Positions 29,202 through 36,374 of a stretch of DNA of 64,000 nt are shown one piece after another. Under the pieces are notes generated by a model. The model saw only the letters and a program-made list of their open reading frames with translations. It searched no databases and was not told the origin of the DNA. How positions within the stretch are numbered: the stretch's first letter is position 1; each line of letters begins with the position of its first letter. The translations under genes were made by a program, and so were the position numbers. This DNA is from Lactococcus sp. dk101 (GTDB lineage Bacteria > Bacillota > Bacilli > Lactobacillales > Streptococcaceae). The stretch covers positions 1 through 64,000 of the forward strand of contig NZ_WITI01000003.1 in the NCBI RefSeq assembly GCF_009601055.1, written 5' to 3'.

Positions 29202-29250
29202 GTTATTGTTTTCACATGTGATATAATGTAAAAAGGAGGATACAGGTCTT

Positions 29251-29979
29251 ATGAAAAATAGTTTAGAGATTATCAACAAAATGAATAGCAATCAAAAAAT
29301 TAATTATGATCGTGTATTTCAGAAAGTTAAAGAGACTTGGGAAGTTGAAAACATTCGTCCATCAATCTTGCTTCATAGTTGCTGTGCACCTTGTAGCACC
29401 TATTCGTTAGAGTATTTGGTTGGCTATGCTGATGTCACAATATTTTTCTCAAATTCTAATATCCATCCTCGGAGTGAGTATGAGCGAAGAAAAAGTGTTC
29501 AAGAGAAGTTTATAAGTGATTTTAATAAAAGAACAGGGAATGCTGTAAAATTCATTTCAGATATTTATCAACCTAGTCAGTTTATGAAAATGGTTAAGGA
29601 AAAGGGACTAAGTGACGCACCTGAAGGCGGATTGAGATGTGCCTCTTGTTTTGAAATGAGATTGGATGCTGTGGCTAAGAAGGCAGAAGAATTAGGTTTT
29701 GATTATTATGGAAGTGCATTAACGATTTCTCCAATGAAAAATAGTCAAACCATCAATGAAATTGGATTGGACATTCAAAAAATCTACAAGACACTTTATT
29801 TACCAACCGATTTTAAAAAGAACAATGGATACAAGCGTTCGATTGAGATGTGCAAGGAATACGATATTTACCGGCAGTGTTATTGTGGCTGTGTCTTTGC
29901 TGCCAAGCAGCAGGGGATTGATTTGAAAGCAATCAATAAAGAGGCAATCGAATTCATTAAATATAATCAAGGTTCTTAA
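29251..29979 (+). CDS. queH: Epoxyqueuosine reductase QueH
   Basis: Last step of queuosine synthesis, reduction of epoxyqueuosine in tRNA; the non-cobalamin alternative to QueG. 242 aa. The iron-ligand cysteines are in SCCAPCS (near 42-47), RCASC (near 130) and RQCYCGC near the C-terminus. Ribosome site AGGAGG. Ends in a bidirectional terminator shared with tRNA-Ser on the minus strand. Confidence 0.9.
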   Translation: MKNSLEIINKMNSNQKINYDRVFQKVKETWEVENIRPSILLHSCCAPCSTYSLEYLVGYADVTIFFSNSNIHPRSEYERRKSVQEKFISDFNKRTGNAVKFISDIYQPSQFMKMVKEKGLSDAPEGGLRCASCFEMRLDAVAKKAEELGFDYYGSALTISPMKNSQTINEIGLDIQKIYKTLYLPTDFKKNNGYKRSIEMCKEYDIYRQCYCGCVFAAKQQGIDLKAINKEAIEFIKYNQGS

Positions 29980-29996
29980 ATTCGTTCGTTTATAAA

Positions 29997-30031
29997 CAAA
30001 AAAAGCCTAGAATACTAGACTTTTTTTGTTT
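29997..30031. terminator. Bidirectional terminator, queH and tRNA-Ser
   Basis: AAAAAAAG-CCTAG, short loop, CTAG-ACTTTTTTT; A- and T-runs on both flanks. Confidence 0.8.
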
Positions 30032-30038
30032 TTTATTA

Positions 30039-30128
30039 AGGAGGATGTGGGATTCGAACCCACGCACGGTTTTACCCGCCTGACGGTTTTCAAGACCGTT
30101 CCCTTCAGCCGGACTTGGGTAATCCTCC
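30039..30128 (-). tRNA. tRNA-Ser (TGA), second copy
   Basis: Read on the minus strand it matches the gene at 27168-27257 base for base as far as I can compare. A good promoter (TTGCAA, 17 bases, TATTAT) precedes it at 30144-30172. Confidence 0.93.
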
Positions 30129-30143
30129 AAATTCCATAAAAAT

Positions 30144-30172
30144 ATAATAACATAAGATGATAATGATTGCAA
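30144..30172 (-). promoter_or_regulatory. Promoter of the second tRNA-Ser
   Basis: Minus strand: TTGCAA (30167-30172), 17-base spacer, TATTAT (30144-30149) with an extended TG. Confidence 0.7.
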
Positions 30173-30291
30173 ATACTAGCTATGAAAGTGGCTATTCAAT
30201 AAAAATACGAGAGATGATGTAAAATTGTGAGTACATTTTTTTATGAAAAATGATATAATGAGGCTAATTTTTAAGGAATAGTGGAGAAAAA

Positions 30292-30642
30292 ATGGAAGAA
30301 AAAATAAAAAATGCAAAAATTGTACAATGGACGATGTTAGTCCTGGTTATTCTTAGTCTCTTAATCATTCTATCGATGATGGGAGTTTTTGAACCTAATT
30401 TCAGAATACTGATTGCACTTCTTTTTTTAGATGCTTTGTATCTATTTATTTTTCATTTTTCTGAATTTCGATTGACCAAAGAAGCTTATTCAGAGAGTCA
30501 AGATGATATTGTCCCTAGACTCACAAGAAAAGGGAGGACAGTCAATCCAAACACGCTAAAAGGAAAAAGAGTTTGGTTTTCAAGATTTATATTTCCATGC
30601 GTGATTATGCTAATGATGCTCTTTTTATTTTTCTTTATTTGA
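30292..30642 (+). CDS. Small membrane protein, unknown
   Basis: 116 aa. Two close hydrophobic segments at about 13-55 and one at the C-terminus (about 95-116), with a charged loop between. Ribosome site is weak (GTGGAGAAAA). I do not recognise a family. It stands alone between tRNA-Ser and the convergent DNA-glycosylase gene. Confidence 0.7.
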   Translation: MEEKIKNAKIVQWTMLVLVILSLLIILSMMGVFEPNFRILIALLFLDALYLFIFHFSEFRLTKEAYSESQDDIVPRLTRKGRTVNPNTLKGKRVWFSRFIFPCVIMLMMLFLFFFI

Positions 30643-30676
30643 TGAAAGTGATTGTGAGAGTATCGGATATTGCAGA

Positions 30677-31048
30677 CTATAATTCAATGGTTATTCCTTT
30701 GGATTTTAAGTTCAGTAAACATTCCTTAAGATAAGTGGCATCGTGTTCGGAATAAATGGGAGTGGTTATCTTGATTTCAGTTACTGTTGGGTAAGCACTT
30801 GTCTGCTGACCTCGATAGGCTGGATTTCGCCAAGTTAAATTTGGCTTATAGGCTCGCTTTTCCATCTCGTCCATGACAAGACAATGATACTGATACAATT
30901 TATAAGGGTCATGTGAAAAGACATAGTTGACAGTTGCGTGGTTTTTGCCCCAGCCTTTTCCTCTTAATGCGCAGCATTCTCTGTGCTGTCCGAGCAGTTG
31001 TTGCCTTGGTAAACGTGTTATCAGTGATTGATGCCATAATCTCATCAA
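30677..31048 (-). CDS. Pyrimidine-dimer DNA glycosylase/endonuclease V family protein
   Basis: 123 aa. MRLWHQSLITRLPRQQLLGQ followed by HRECCALRG fits the small T4 DenV-like family in Firmicutes that is predicted to act on UV-damaged DNA. Activity is inferred from the family. The ATG at 31048 or the next codon could start it. Single-gene unit. Confidence 0.75.
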   Translation of the reverse strand: MMRLWHQSLITRLPRQQLLGQHRECCALRGKGWGKNHATVNYVFSHDPYKLYQYHCLVMDEMEKRAYKPNLTWRNPAYRGQQTSAYPTVTEIKITTPIYSEHDATYLKECLLNLKSKGITIEL

Positions 31049-31109
31049 GAAATCCTCATTTTCTCTTTTTTTATATTATATCAAAATAAGAAAGGGAATT
31101 TGGAAACAT

Positions 31110-31140
31110 AAAAAGCAACCAGATATTGTCTGATTGCTTT
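31110..31140 (-). terminator. Terminator of the 59-aa ORF
   Basis: On the minus strand AAAGCAA pairs with TTGCTTT, with an inner AGA/TCT pairing, followed by TTTTTATG. Confidence 0.7.
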
Positions 31141-31144
31141 GATT

Positions 31145-31324
31145 TTATCCGTTATAGACCTCTCTAAAGGCGTCTTTATAGAGTTGCAAGAATGTTTGTA
31201 AAGGGGCAAATTCGTTTGTGATGTCAACTTTTCTAGCTGATGTCTTGAGTTCGTATTCTGAAATGCGTCGGTACTCGGTTGTTGCAAAGGCCAAAGCAAA
31301 TTCATGCGCTTGTTGTTTGTCCAT
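31145..31324 (-). CDS. Small protein, 59 aa, unknown
   Basis: Minus-strand ATG at 31324 follows a strong AAGGAG at the right distance. The frame reads MDKQQAHEFALAFATTEYRR, then a charged middle, and ends FREVYNG. No membrane segment. A terminator follows directly, so it has the marks of a real monocistronic gene. No family recognised. Confidence 0.75.
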   Translation of the reverse strand: MDKQQAHEFALAFATTEYRRISEYELKTSARKVDITNEFAPLQTFLQLYKDAFREVYNG

Positions 31325-31416
31325 CGTTTTCTCCTTGTATATAAAGTAGATAGTATTATCTTATAAACATTATAGCAAGAAGTTGTTTAATATGAAAGCC
31401 TTTTTTTAATTTCTTT

Positions 31417-31430
31417 TGTCAGTGCTGACA
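31417..31430. repeat. TGTCAGTGCTGACA palindrome
   Basis: Exact copy of the dispersed 14-base palindrome in the spacer before the XRE-speG pair. Confidence 0.8.
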
Positions 31431-31532
31431 GCTGTTTTTCTCGCTTTATAGCACTAAAAATCCTAGGAGGGTCTGCCAAAAAACAGATAAATGAGGTATA
31501 ATAGAGACAAAAAAGGATGGAGAGGTGAAAAA

Positions 31533-31874
31533 ATGACATTGACGGCAGACCGAATTAGGCAATCGAGAAAAGATAAGGATTTTACCCTGCAAGAATTAGC
31601 AAATTTAATGCAAGTAAATAAAAGTACGATTGTGAAATGGGAAAATGGGACGAATGCGCCACGATTGGCAACACTTGAGAAATTGTCAGGTTTTCTTGAA
31701 GTGGACAAGGGTTATTTGGTTGGCACACAAAATGAACGCCGAACGCAATCACTGACAGAATTTGTCGAATCAACAGACGAAAATCAGTTGATTTATCATT
31801 ATCGACATCTTTCGAGAGAAAATAAGGATATTCTAAAAACTTTGGCAGGTCTGATGTTTGAAAAACAAAAGTGA
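31533..31874 (+). CDS. XRE-family transcriptional regulator
   Basis: 113 aa. The HTH domain covers about residues 5-60 (IRQSRKDKDFTLQELANLMQ, then NKSTIVKWENG). The C-terminal half is short and charged. I chose ATG 31533 because GGAGAGG lies just before it; an upstream in-frame ATG at 31491 lies before the likely promoter element TATAAT at 31497. It ends 25 bases before speG, so the two may be cotranscribed and this could regulate it. Confidence 0.8.
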   Translation: MTLTADRIRQSRKDKDFTLQELANLMQVNKSTIVKWENGTNAPRLATLEKLSGFLEVDKGYLVGTQNERRTQSLTEFVESTDENQLIYHYRHLSRENKDILKTLAGLMFEKQK

Positions 31875-31899
31875 TGTTGAGTCACTAGAACGAGGATAT

Positions 31900-32403
31900 A
31901 TGAAAATTAGAGCTTTGGAACGTACTGATTTGAGACAAATACATATTATTGATAATAAGGCTGAGACCATGCGTTTGTGGTTTGAAGAGCCTTATGAGTC
32001 ACTTGATGAATTAACCAGCTTGTACGATAAACACATTCATGATACGCATGAAAGACGTTTTGTTGTCGATGTTGATGATGAATTTGCAGGAATTGTTGAA
32101 CTTGTCAGTATTGACTACATTCATCGAAACTGCGAAATTCAGATTATCATTACTGACCGATTTTCAGGGCAAGGTTTGGCACAGCAAGCTTTACGAAAAG
32201 GGATTGATTACGCCTTTCACACGTTGAACATGTACAAGGTTTATCTATGGGTCGATGTTCATAACGATAAGGCGGTTCATATTTATAATAAACTGGGCTT
32301 TACGATTGAGGGGACAATAAAACAGCAATTTTTTGCTGGTGGAAAGTATCACGATTCTTATTTTATGGGAATTCTCAAGTCTGATTATATCGAAAATCAT
32401 TAA
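31900..32403 (+). CDS. speG: Spermidine N1-acetyltransferase SpeG-like
   Basis: GNAT enzyme of 167 aa that transfers acetyl from acetyl-CoA to spermidine or spermine. Close in pattern to E. coli SpeG: FEEPYESLDEL, YDKHIHD, ERRFVV, the acetyl-CoA site around GQGLAQQAL, and YNKLGFTIEG. I chose ATG 31900, which gives MKIRALERTDLR and follows GAGGAT. It overlaps nothing; the upstream regulator ends 25 bases before. Confidence 0.85.
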   Translation: MKIRALERTDLRQIHIIDNKAETMRLWFEEPYESLDELTSLYDKHIHDTHERRFVVDVDDEFAGIVELVSIDYIHRNCEIQIIITDRFSGQGLAQQALRKGIDYAFHTLNMYKVYLWVDVHNDKAVHIYNKLGFTIEGTIKQQFFAGGKYHDSYFMGILKSDYIENH

Positions 32404-32510
32404 AAAACTTGTTTTGGACAAGCTTTTTATTTGCTAAATATGAACAAATCCTTGCAATTTATCATAAAAATGGTAAAATAGTTAAGTACGTTCTCGTAGC
32501 ATACAGATAT

Positions 32511-32583
32511 GGCCCGGTAGCTCAGTTGGTAGAGCAGTAGACTCTTAATCTATGGGTCCAGGGTTCGAGCCCCTGCCGAGCCA
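32511..32583 (+). tRNA. tRNA-Lys (CTT)
   Basis: 73 bases, anticodon loop CTCTTAA. The acceptor stem GGCCCGG/CCGAGCC has a C4 x A69 mismatch. A TGGTAAAAT-type -10 lies 40 bases upstream. Confidence 0.93.
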
Positions 32584-32589
32584 TCACCT

Positions 32590-32641
32590 TTCCGTGAACT
32601 TTCGTAGTTCACAGATACGCTGTCCATTGGACAGCTTTTTT
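32590..32641 (+). terminator. Double hairpin terminator after tRNA-Lys
   Basis: First GTGAACT/AGTTCAC, then GCTGTCCA/TGGACAGC followed by a T-run (32614-32641). Confidence 0.85.
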
Positions 32642-32727
32642 TATTCTATAAAATAATAGTTGCAATCGTGAAAATTATCAGAAAAAATTATATAATAGAA
32701 ACCAAATAGATTTTATCGGAGGCTTCT

Positions 32728-33903
32728 ATGGACTTAACAAAAAAATTTAATCCAAATTTAGACAAAATTGCAGTATCAATGATTCGTCAATTTGACCAAC
32801 AAGTGTCAAACATTCCAGGTATCATCAAGTTGACACTTGGAGAACCAGATTTTTACACGCCAGAACACGTCAAACAAGCGGGTATTGCAGCGATTGAAGC
32901 AAATCAAAGCCATTATACGGGTATGGCTGGTTTACTTGATTTGCGTTTGGCTGCCAGTGACTTTTTATCGAAAAAATATGGTTTACATTATCAGGCTGAG
33001 GATGAAATTTTGGTCACTGTTGGTGTTACAGAAGCGATTTCGGCGACTTTGCTTTCGATTTTGGTTCCAGGAGATGAAGTTTTGATACCTGCTCCAGCAT
33101 ATCCTGGCTATGAGCCTCTCATAACGCTTACTGGTGGCACTCTCGTTGAAATTGACACAACTGACAATGATTTTGTTTTGACGCCTGAAATGCTCGATTC
33201 AGCCCTCACAGCACATGCTGGAAAAGTAAAAGCCGTGATTCTGAATTATCCTGCAAATCCAACAGGTGTAACTTACTCAAGAGACCAAATCCAAGCACTT
33301 GCAGAAGTAGTGAAGCGCCATGAAGTTTTTGTCATTGCTGACGAAGTTTACAGTGAGTTAAATTATACCAACGAAGCTCATGTTTCGATTGCAGAATTTG
33401 CGCGTGAACAAACCATTGTGCTCAACGGTCTATCGAAATCTCATGCCATGACAGGTTGGCGAATTGGATTGATTTTTGCGCCTCAAGCATTGACAGCTCA
33501 AATCATCAAGACACATCAATATCTTGTGACTTCAGCTGCAACGCAAGCTCAATTTGCAGCCATTGAAGCACTTAAAAATGGACAAGATGACGCTTTAGCA
33601 ATGAAAGCAGAATATCTCAAACGTCGTGATTATATTCTCACTCACATGGAAAAACTTGGCTTTGAGATTATCAAGCCTGACGGCGCCTTTTATATCTTTG
33701 CCAAAATTCCAGCAGACTTGATTCAAAATTCATTTGATTTCTGTGTTGATTTTGCAAAAGAACAGGCCGTTGCTATTATTCCAGGCATCAGCTTTGGACA
33801 ATATGGTGAAGGCTTCGTCCGTCTTTCCTATGCAGCTTCTATGGAAGTGATCGAAACAGCGATGAGCAGGCTTGAAGCTTATGTTTCTGAAAAAAGAAAA
33901 TAA
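32728..33903 (+). CDS. araT: Aromatic amino acid aminotransferase AraT
   Basis: PLP enzyme that converts Phe, Tyr and Trp (and Leu, Met) to their keto acids, the first step in aroma formation. 391 aa. TLGEPDFYTPEHV, NYPANPTGVTYSR and the PLP-lysine site LSKSHAMTGWRIG (near 235-247) match lactococcal AraT closely. Ribosome site GGAGG. recO follows, the order seen in Lactococcus. A terminator built on the TGTCAGTACTGACA palindrome ends it. Confidence 0.95.
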   Translation: MDLTKKFNPNLDKIAVSMIRQFDQQVSNIPGIIKLTLGEPDFYTPEHVKQAGIAAIEANQSHYTGMAGLLDLRLAASDFLSKKYGLHYQAEDEILVTVGVTEAISATLLSILVPGDEVLIPAPAYPGYEPLITLTGGTLVEIDTTDNDFVLTPEMLDSALTAHAGKVKAVILNYPANPTGVTYSRDQIQALAEVVKRHEVFVIADEVYSELNYTNEAHVSIAEFAREQTIVLNGLSKSHAMTGWRIGLIFAPQALTAQIIKTHQYLVTSAATQAQFAAIEALKNGQDDALAMKAEYLKRRDYILTHMEKLGFEIIKPDGAFYIFAKIPADLIQNSFDFCVDFAKEQAVAIIPGISFGQYGEGFVRLSYAASMEVIETAMSRLEAYVSEKRK

Positions 33904-33910
33904 AAAAATT

Positions 33911-33940
33911 AAACTTCTGTCAGTACTGACAGAAGTTTTT
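33911..33940 (+). terminator. araT terminator built on the dispersed palindrome
   Basis: AAACTTCTGTCAG pairs perfectly with CTGACAGAAGTTT around TA, then TTTTTG. The inner part (33918-33931) is an exact TGTCAGNNCTGACA copy. Confidence 0.9.
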
Positions 33941-33964
33941 TGATATAATGAAAGGAGATAAGCA

Positions 33965-33990
33965 CAAGGTTTACAGCGCTGTAAACCTTG
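33965..33990. repeat. Perfect 26-bp palindrome upstream of recO
   Basis: Each 13-base arm reads CAAGGTTTACAGC and its complement, meeting without a spacer at 33977/33978. It lies 29 bases before the recO start. Confidence 0.9.
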
Positions 33991-34018
33991 TTTACAAAGT
34001 TGAAATGAAAGGAGCAAG

Positions 34019-34783
34019 ATGAGAGACGCTGAAAGCAAAGCACTTGTGCTTTATAGTCAAAATTATAAAGAAAAAGATAAACTGGTCAAGATGTTTACAG
34101 AGAGTTTCGGAAAACGGATGTTTTTCGTCAAAAACTTCAGTAAATCTAAATATGCCAGCAGTTTACAGAACTTTACAACTGGTCAAATCATTGCTGTCAT
34201 CAATGACGAAGGGTTTAGTTTCTTGGACGACGTCAGTGAAACGGTAACCTATAAGCATATTGCAGAAGATATTTTTATCAATGCGCACGCGAGCTATATT
34301 ATTAGCCTTGCAGATGCAGCGATTGCTGATAACCAGTATGATCCAGCCCTTTACAGCTTTCTTATTCGCGCTCTTGAGCTTCTTGATGAAGGATTTGATA
34401 TGGAGATTATCACTAATATCTTTGAGCTTCAAATCATATCAAGGTTTGGGATTTCATTAAATTTTGCTGAGTGTGCTTTCTGCCATACAACACAAGGGCC
34501 GTTTGATTACTCCTACAAATATAATGCCTGTTTATGCCATAAGCACTTTGATGAGGATTTACGTCGGTCGCATCTTGATCCAAATATTATTTATTTTTGT
34601 CATTTGTTTCAAGAAATCTCGCTTGATGATTTAAAAAAAATCTCGATTAAGCCAGAAATGAAGCATAAATTGCGTCAGTTTATTGATGGACTTTACGATG
34701 AATATGTCGGACTAAGACTGAAATCAAAGAAGTTTTTAGATGGAATGCAACCAGGTTCTTGGGCTGATATTATGAAAAAATAA
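34019..34783 (+). CDS. recO: DNA repair protein RecO
   Basis: Helps load RecA on single strands covered by SSB. 254 aa. N-terminal OB fold (LVLYSQNYKEKDKLVKMFTE) and a C-terminal helical part with the zinc-type cysteines CAFCH (near 151) and CLCHKH (near 171). Ribosome site AAAGGAG. A perfect palindrome lies just upstream. Confidence 0.95.
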   Translation: MRDAESKALVLYSQNYKEKDKLVKMFTESFGKRMFFVKNFSKSKYASSLQNFTTGQIIAVINDEGFSFLDDVSETVTYKHIAEDIFINAHASYIISLADAAIADNQYDPALYSFLIRALELLDEGFDMEIITNIFELQIISRFGISLNFAECAFCHTTQGPFDYSYKYNACLCHKHFDEDLRRSHLDPNIIYFCHLFQEISLDDLKKISIKPEMKHKLRQFIDGLYDEYVGLRLKSKKFLDGMQPGSWADIMKK

Positions 34784-34808
34784 AAAGGACTCTTTCGAGT
34801 CCTTTTTA
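34783..34808. terminator. Bidirectional terminator, recO and lpdA
   Basis: AAAAAGGACTC, TTTC loop, GAGTCCTTTTT between convergent genes. Confidence 0.9.
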
Positions 34809-34813
34809 TTTTA

Positions 34814-36232
34814 TTATACGTGAATTGGCAAGCCATCAGCAAGCTCAGCAGTATCCATGATTGCTTCACCAAGTGTTGGGTGAGGTTGGATTGTGAGTGA
34901 GATGTCTTTAGAAGTCAAACCATTTTCAATCGCAAGTGAGAGACCTGAAATCAAGTCTGAAGCACCAGGACCAACGATTTGAGCACCAATGATAGCACCT
35001 TCTTTTGTTTCAGTAATCAAACGAAGGAAACCAGTTGTGTCGTTCATTGAGATGGCACGTCCATTTGCAGCAAATGGGAATTTAGAAATCTTAACGTCTG
35101 TGCGTCCTTGAATTGAATCTGGTGTTTCACCAACAGTTGCAAGTTCTGTTGTTGTATAAGCAACAGCAGGGAGTGCAACGTGAAGGTCAACAGCATCTTC
35201 AGCACCAGCAATGGCAGCAGCAGCAACTTTCGCTTGGAATGAAGCTTTATGTGCAAGCATTGGGCCAGGGACAACGTCACCGATAGCGTAGATGTGAGGA
35301 ACGTTAGTTTCATAAGAATCAGTAACTTCAATCAATCCGCGGTCAGTCATTTTAACGTCTGTGTTGTTCAAACCAATCAAGTCTGTGTTTGGACGGCGTC
35401 CAACAGAAACAAGAAGGTAATCACCAGTAACGGTTTGTTCTTTACCGTCAACTTCAAAAGTCAAAGTAACGTCTTTGTCAGTTTGGACAGCAGATTTTGC
35501 CATTGCTGATGTGAAAATTTCAGAACCAGCAGATTTAACGCGTTTCGCGATAATGTCTGACATTTCTTTGTCAAAACCGTTCAAGATGTGATCAAGTCCT
35601 TCGACAATCGTGATTTTAGAACCAAGCATGCGGTAAGCACCACCAAGTTCAGAACCGATTACACCACCACCAACGATAATCAAGTGTTTAGGCACTTCAG
35701 GAAGTGACAAAGCACCAGTTGAATCAACGATACGTCCGCCAAATGGGAACGGTGGAATTTCGATTGGACGTGAACCTGTTGCGATAATTACATCGTTGAA
35801 GTGAAGCAATTTGAAGCCGTCTTCTTGTTCAACGTTGATTGTTTCATTGTCAACAAATTCAGCAGTTCCTTTGATAACATCAATTTTATGCTTTTTAAGC
35901 AACATTTTAACGCCACCAGTTAATTGGCTAACAACTTTATCTTGTTTCCAAGCTTGAGCTGCATCCCAGTCCAATTTAACATCATTTACAGAAAGGCCAA
36001 ATGGATTTTTCTTTTCAGCTTCTTCCATTGCATCTGTGTAGTGGTGACCAATATTGATCAAGGCTTTTGAAGGGATACATCCGATATTCAAACATACACC
36101 ACCAATATTGTCTTTTTCAATAATTGTTACTTTTTTGCCAAGTTCAGCAGCACGAATAGCAGCAACGTAACCGCCAGGGCCTGAACCAATAACAACTGTA
36201 TCTACATCTGTGGCTTGTGCACCAACAACCAT
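34814..36232 (-). CDS. pdhD: Dihydrolipoamide dehydrogenase (E3 of PDH)
   Basis: FAD enzyme that reoxidises dihydrolipoamide with NAD+. 472 aa. Dinucleotide motif GSGPGG (16-21), redox cysteines C47 and C52 (GGVCLNIGCIPSK), second nucleotide site IIVGGGVIGSE, and the C-terminal HPTLGE catalytic His-Glu. Last gene of the pdhABCD operon. Ribosome site GGAGGA. Two hairpins and two TGTCAG-type palindromes separate it from pdhC. Confidence 0.97.
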   Translation of the reverse strand: MVVGAQATDVDTVVIGSGPGGYVAAIRAAELGKKVTIIEKDNIGGVCLNIGCIPSKALINIGHHYTDAMEEAEKKNPFGLSVNDVKLDWDAAQAWKQDKVVSQLTGGVKMLLKKHKIDVIKGTAEFVDNETINVEQEDGFKLLHFNDVIIATGSRPIEIPPFPFGGRIVDSTGALSLPEVPKHLIIVGGGVIGSELGGAYRMLGSKITIVEGLDHILNGFDKEMSDIIAKRVKSAGSEIFTSAMAKSAVQTDKDVTLTFEVDGKEQTVTGDYLLVSVGRRPNTDLIGLNNTDVKMTDRGLIEVTDSYETNVPHIYAIGDVVPGPMLAHKASFQAKVAAAAIAGAEDAVDLHVALPAVAYTTTELATVGETPDSIQGRTDVKISKFPFAANGRAISMNDTTGFLRLITETKEGAIIGAQIVGPGASDLISGLSLAIENGLTSKDISLTIQPHPTLGEAIMDTAELADGLPIHV

Positions 36233-36255
36233 TTTTTACATCCTCCAAATTTTTC

Positions 36256-36289
36256 TGTCAGTAATGACAAGGAATTGTCAGCTCTGACA
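36256..36289. repeat. Two adjacent TGTCAG palindromes
   Basis: TGTCAGTAATGACA (36256-36269, one mismatch) and TGTCAGCTCTGACA (36276-36289, exact) in the pdhC-pdhD spacer. Confidence 0.85.
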
Positions 36290-36310
36290 GAATCTATTAT
36301 GAATAAGGTA

Positions 36311-36368
36311 GCAAGTGTCCGCTAGGAACTTGCGTGGTAGAAATAGGCGCTTAAGCGTCATTTCTACC
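36311..36368 (-). other. Two hairpins in the pdhC-pdhD spacer
   Basis: GCAAGT/ACTTGC (36311-36333) and a longer one, GGTAGAAAT...ATTTCTACC with an inner GCGCTTAAGCG-type pairing (36336-36368). No T-run follows on the minus strand, so I read them as RNA processing or stability elements rather than terminators. Confidence 0.6.
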
Positions 36369-36374
36369 GCCCTA

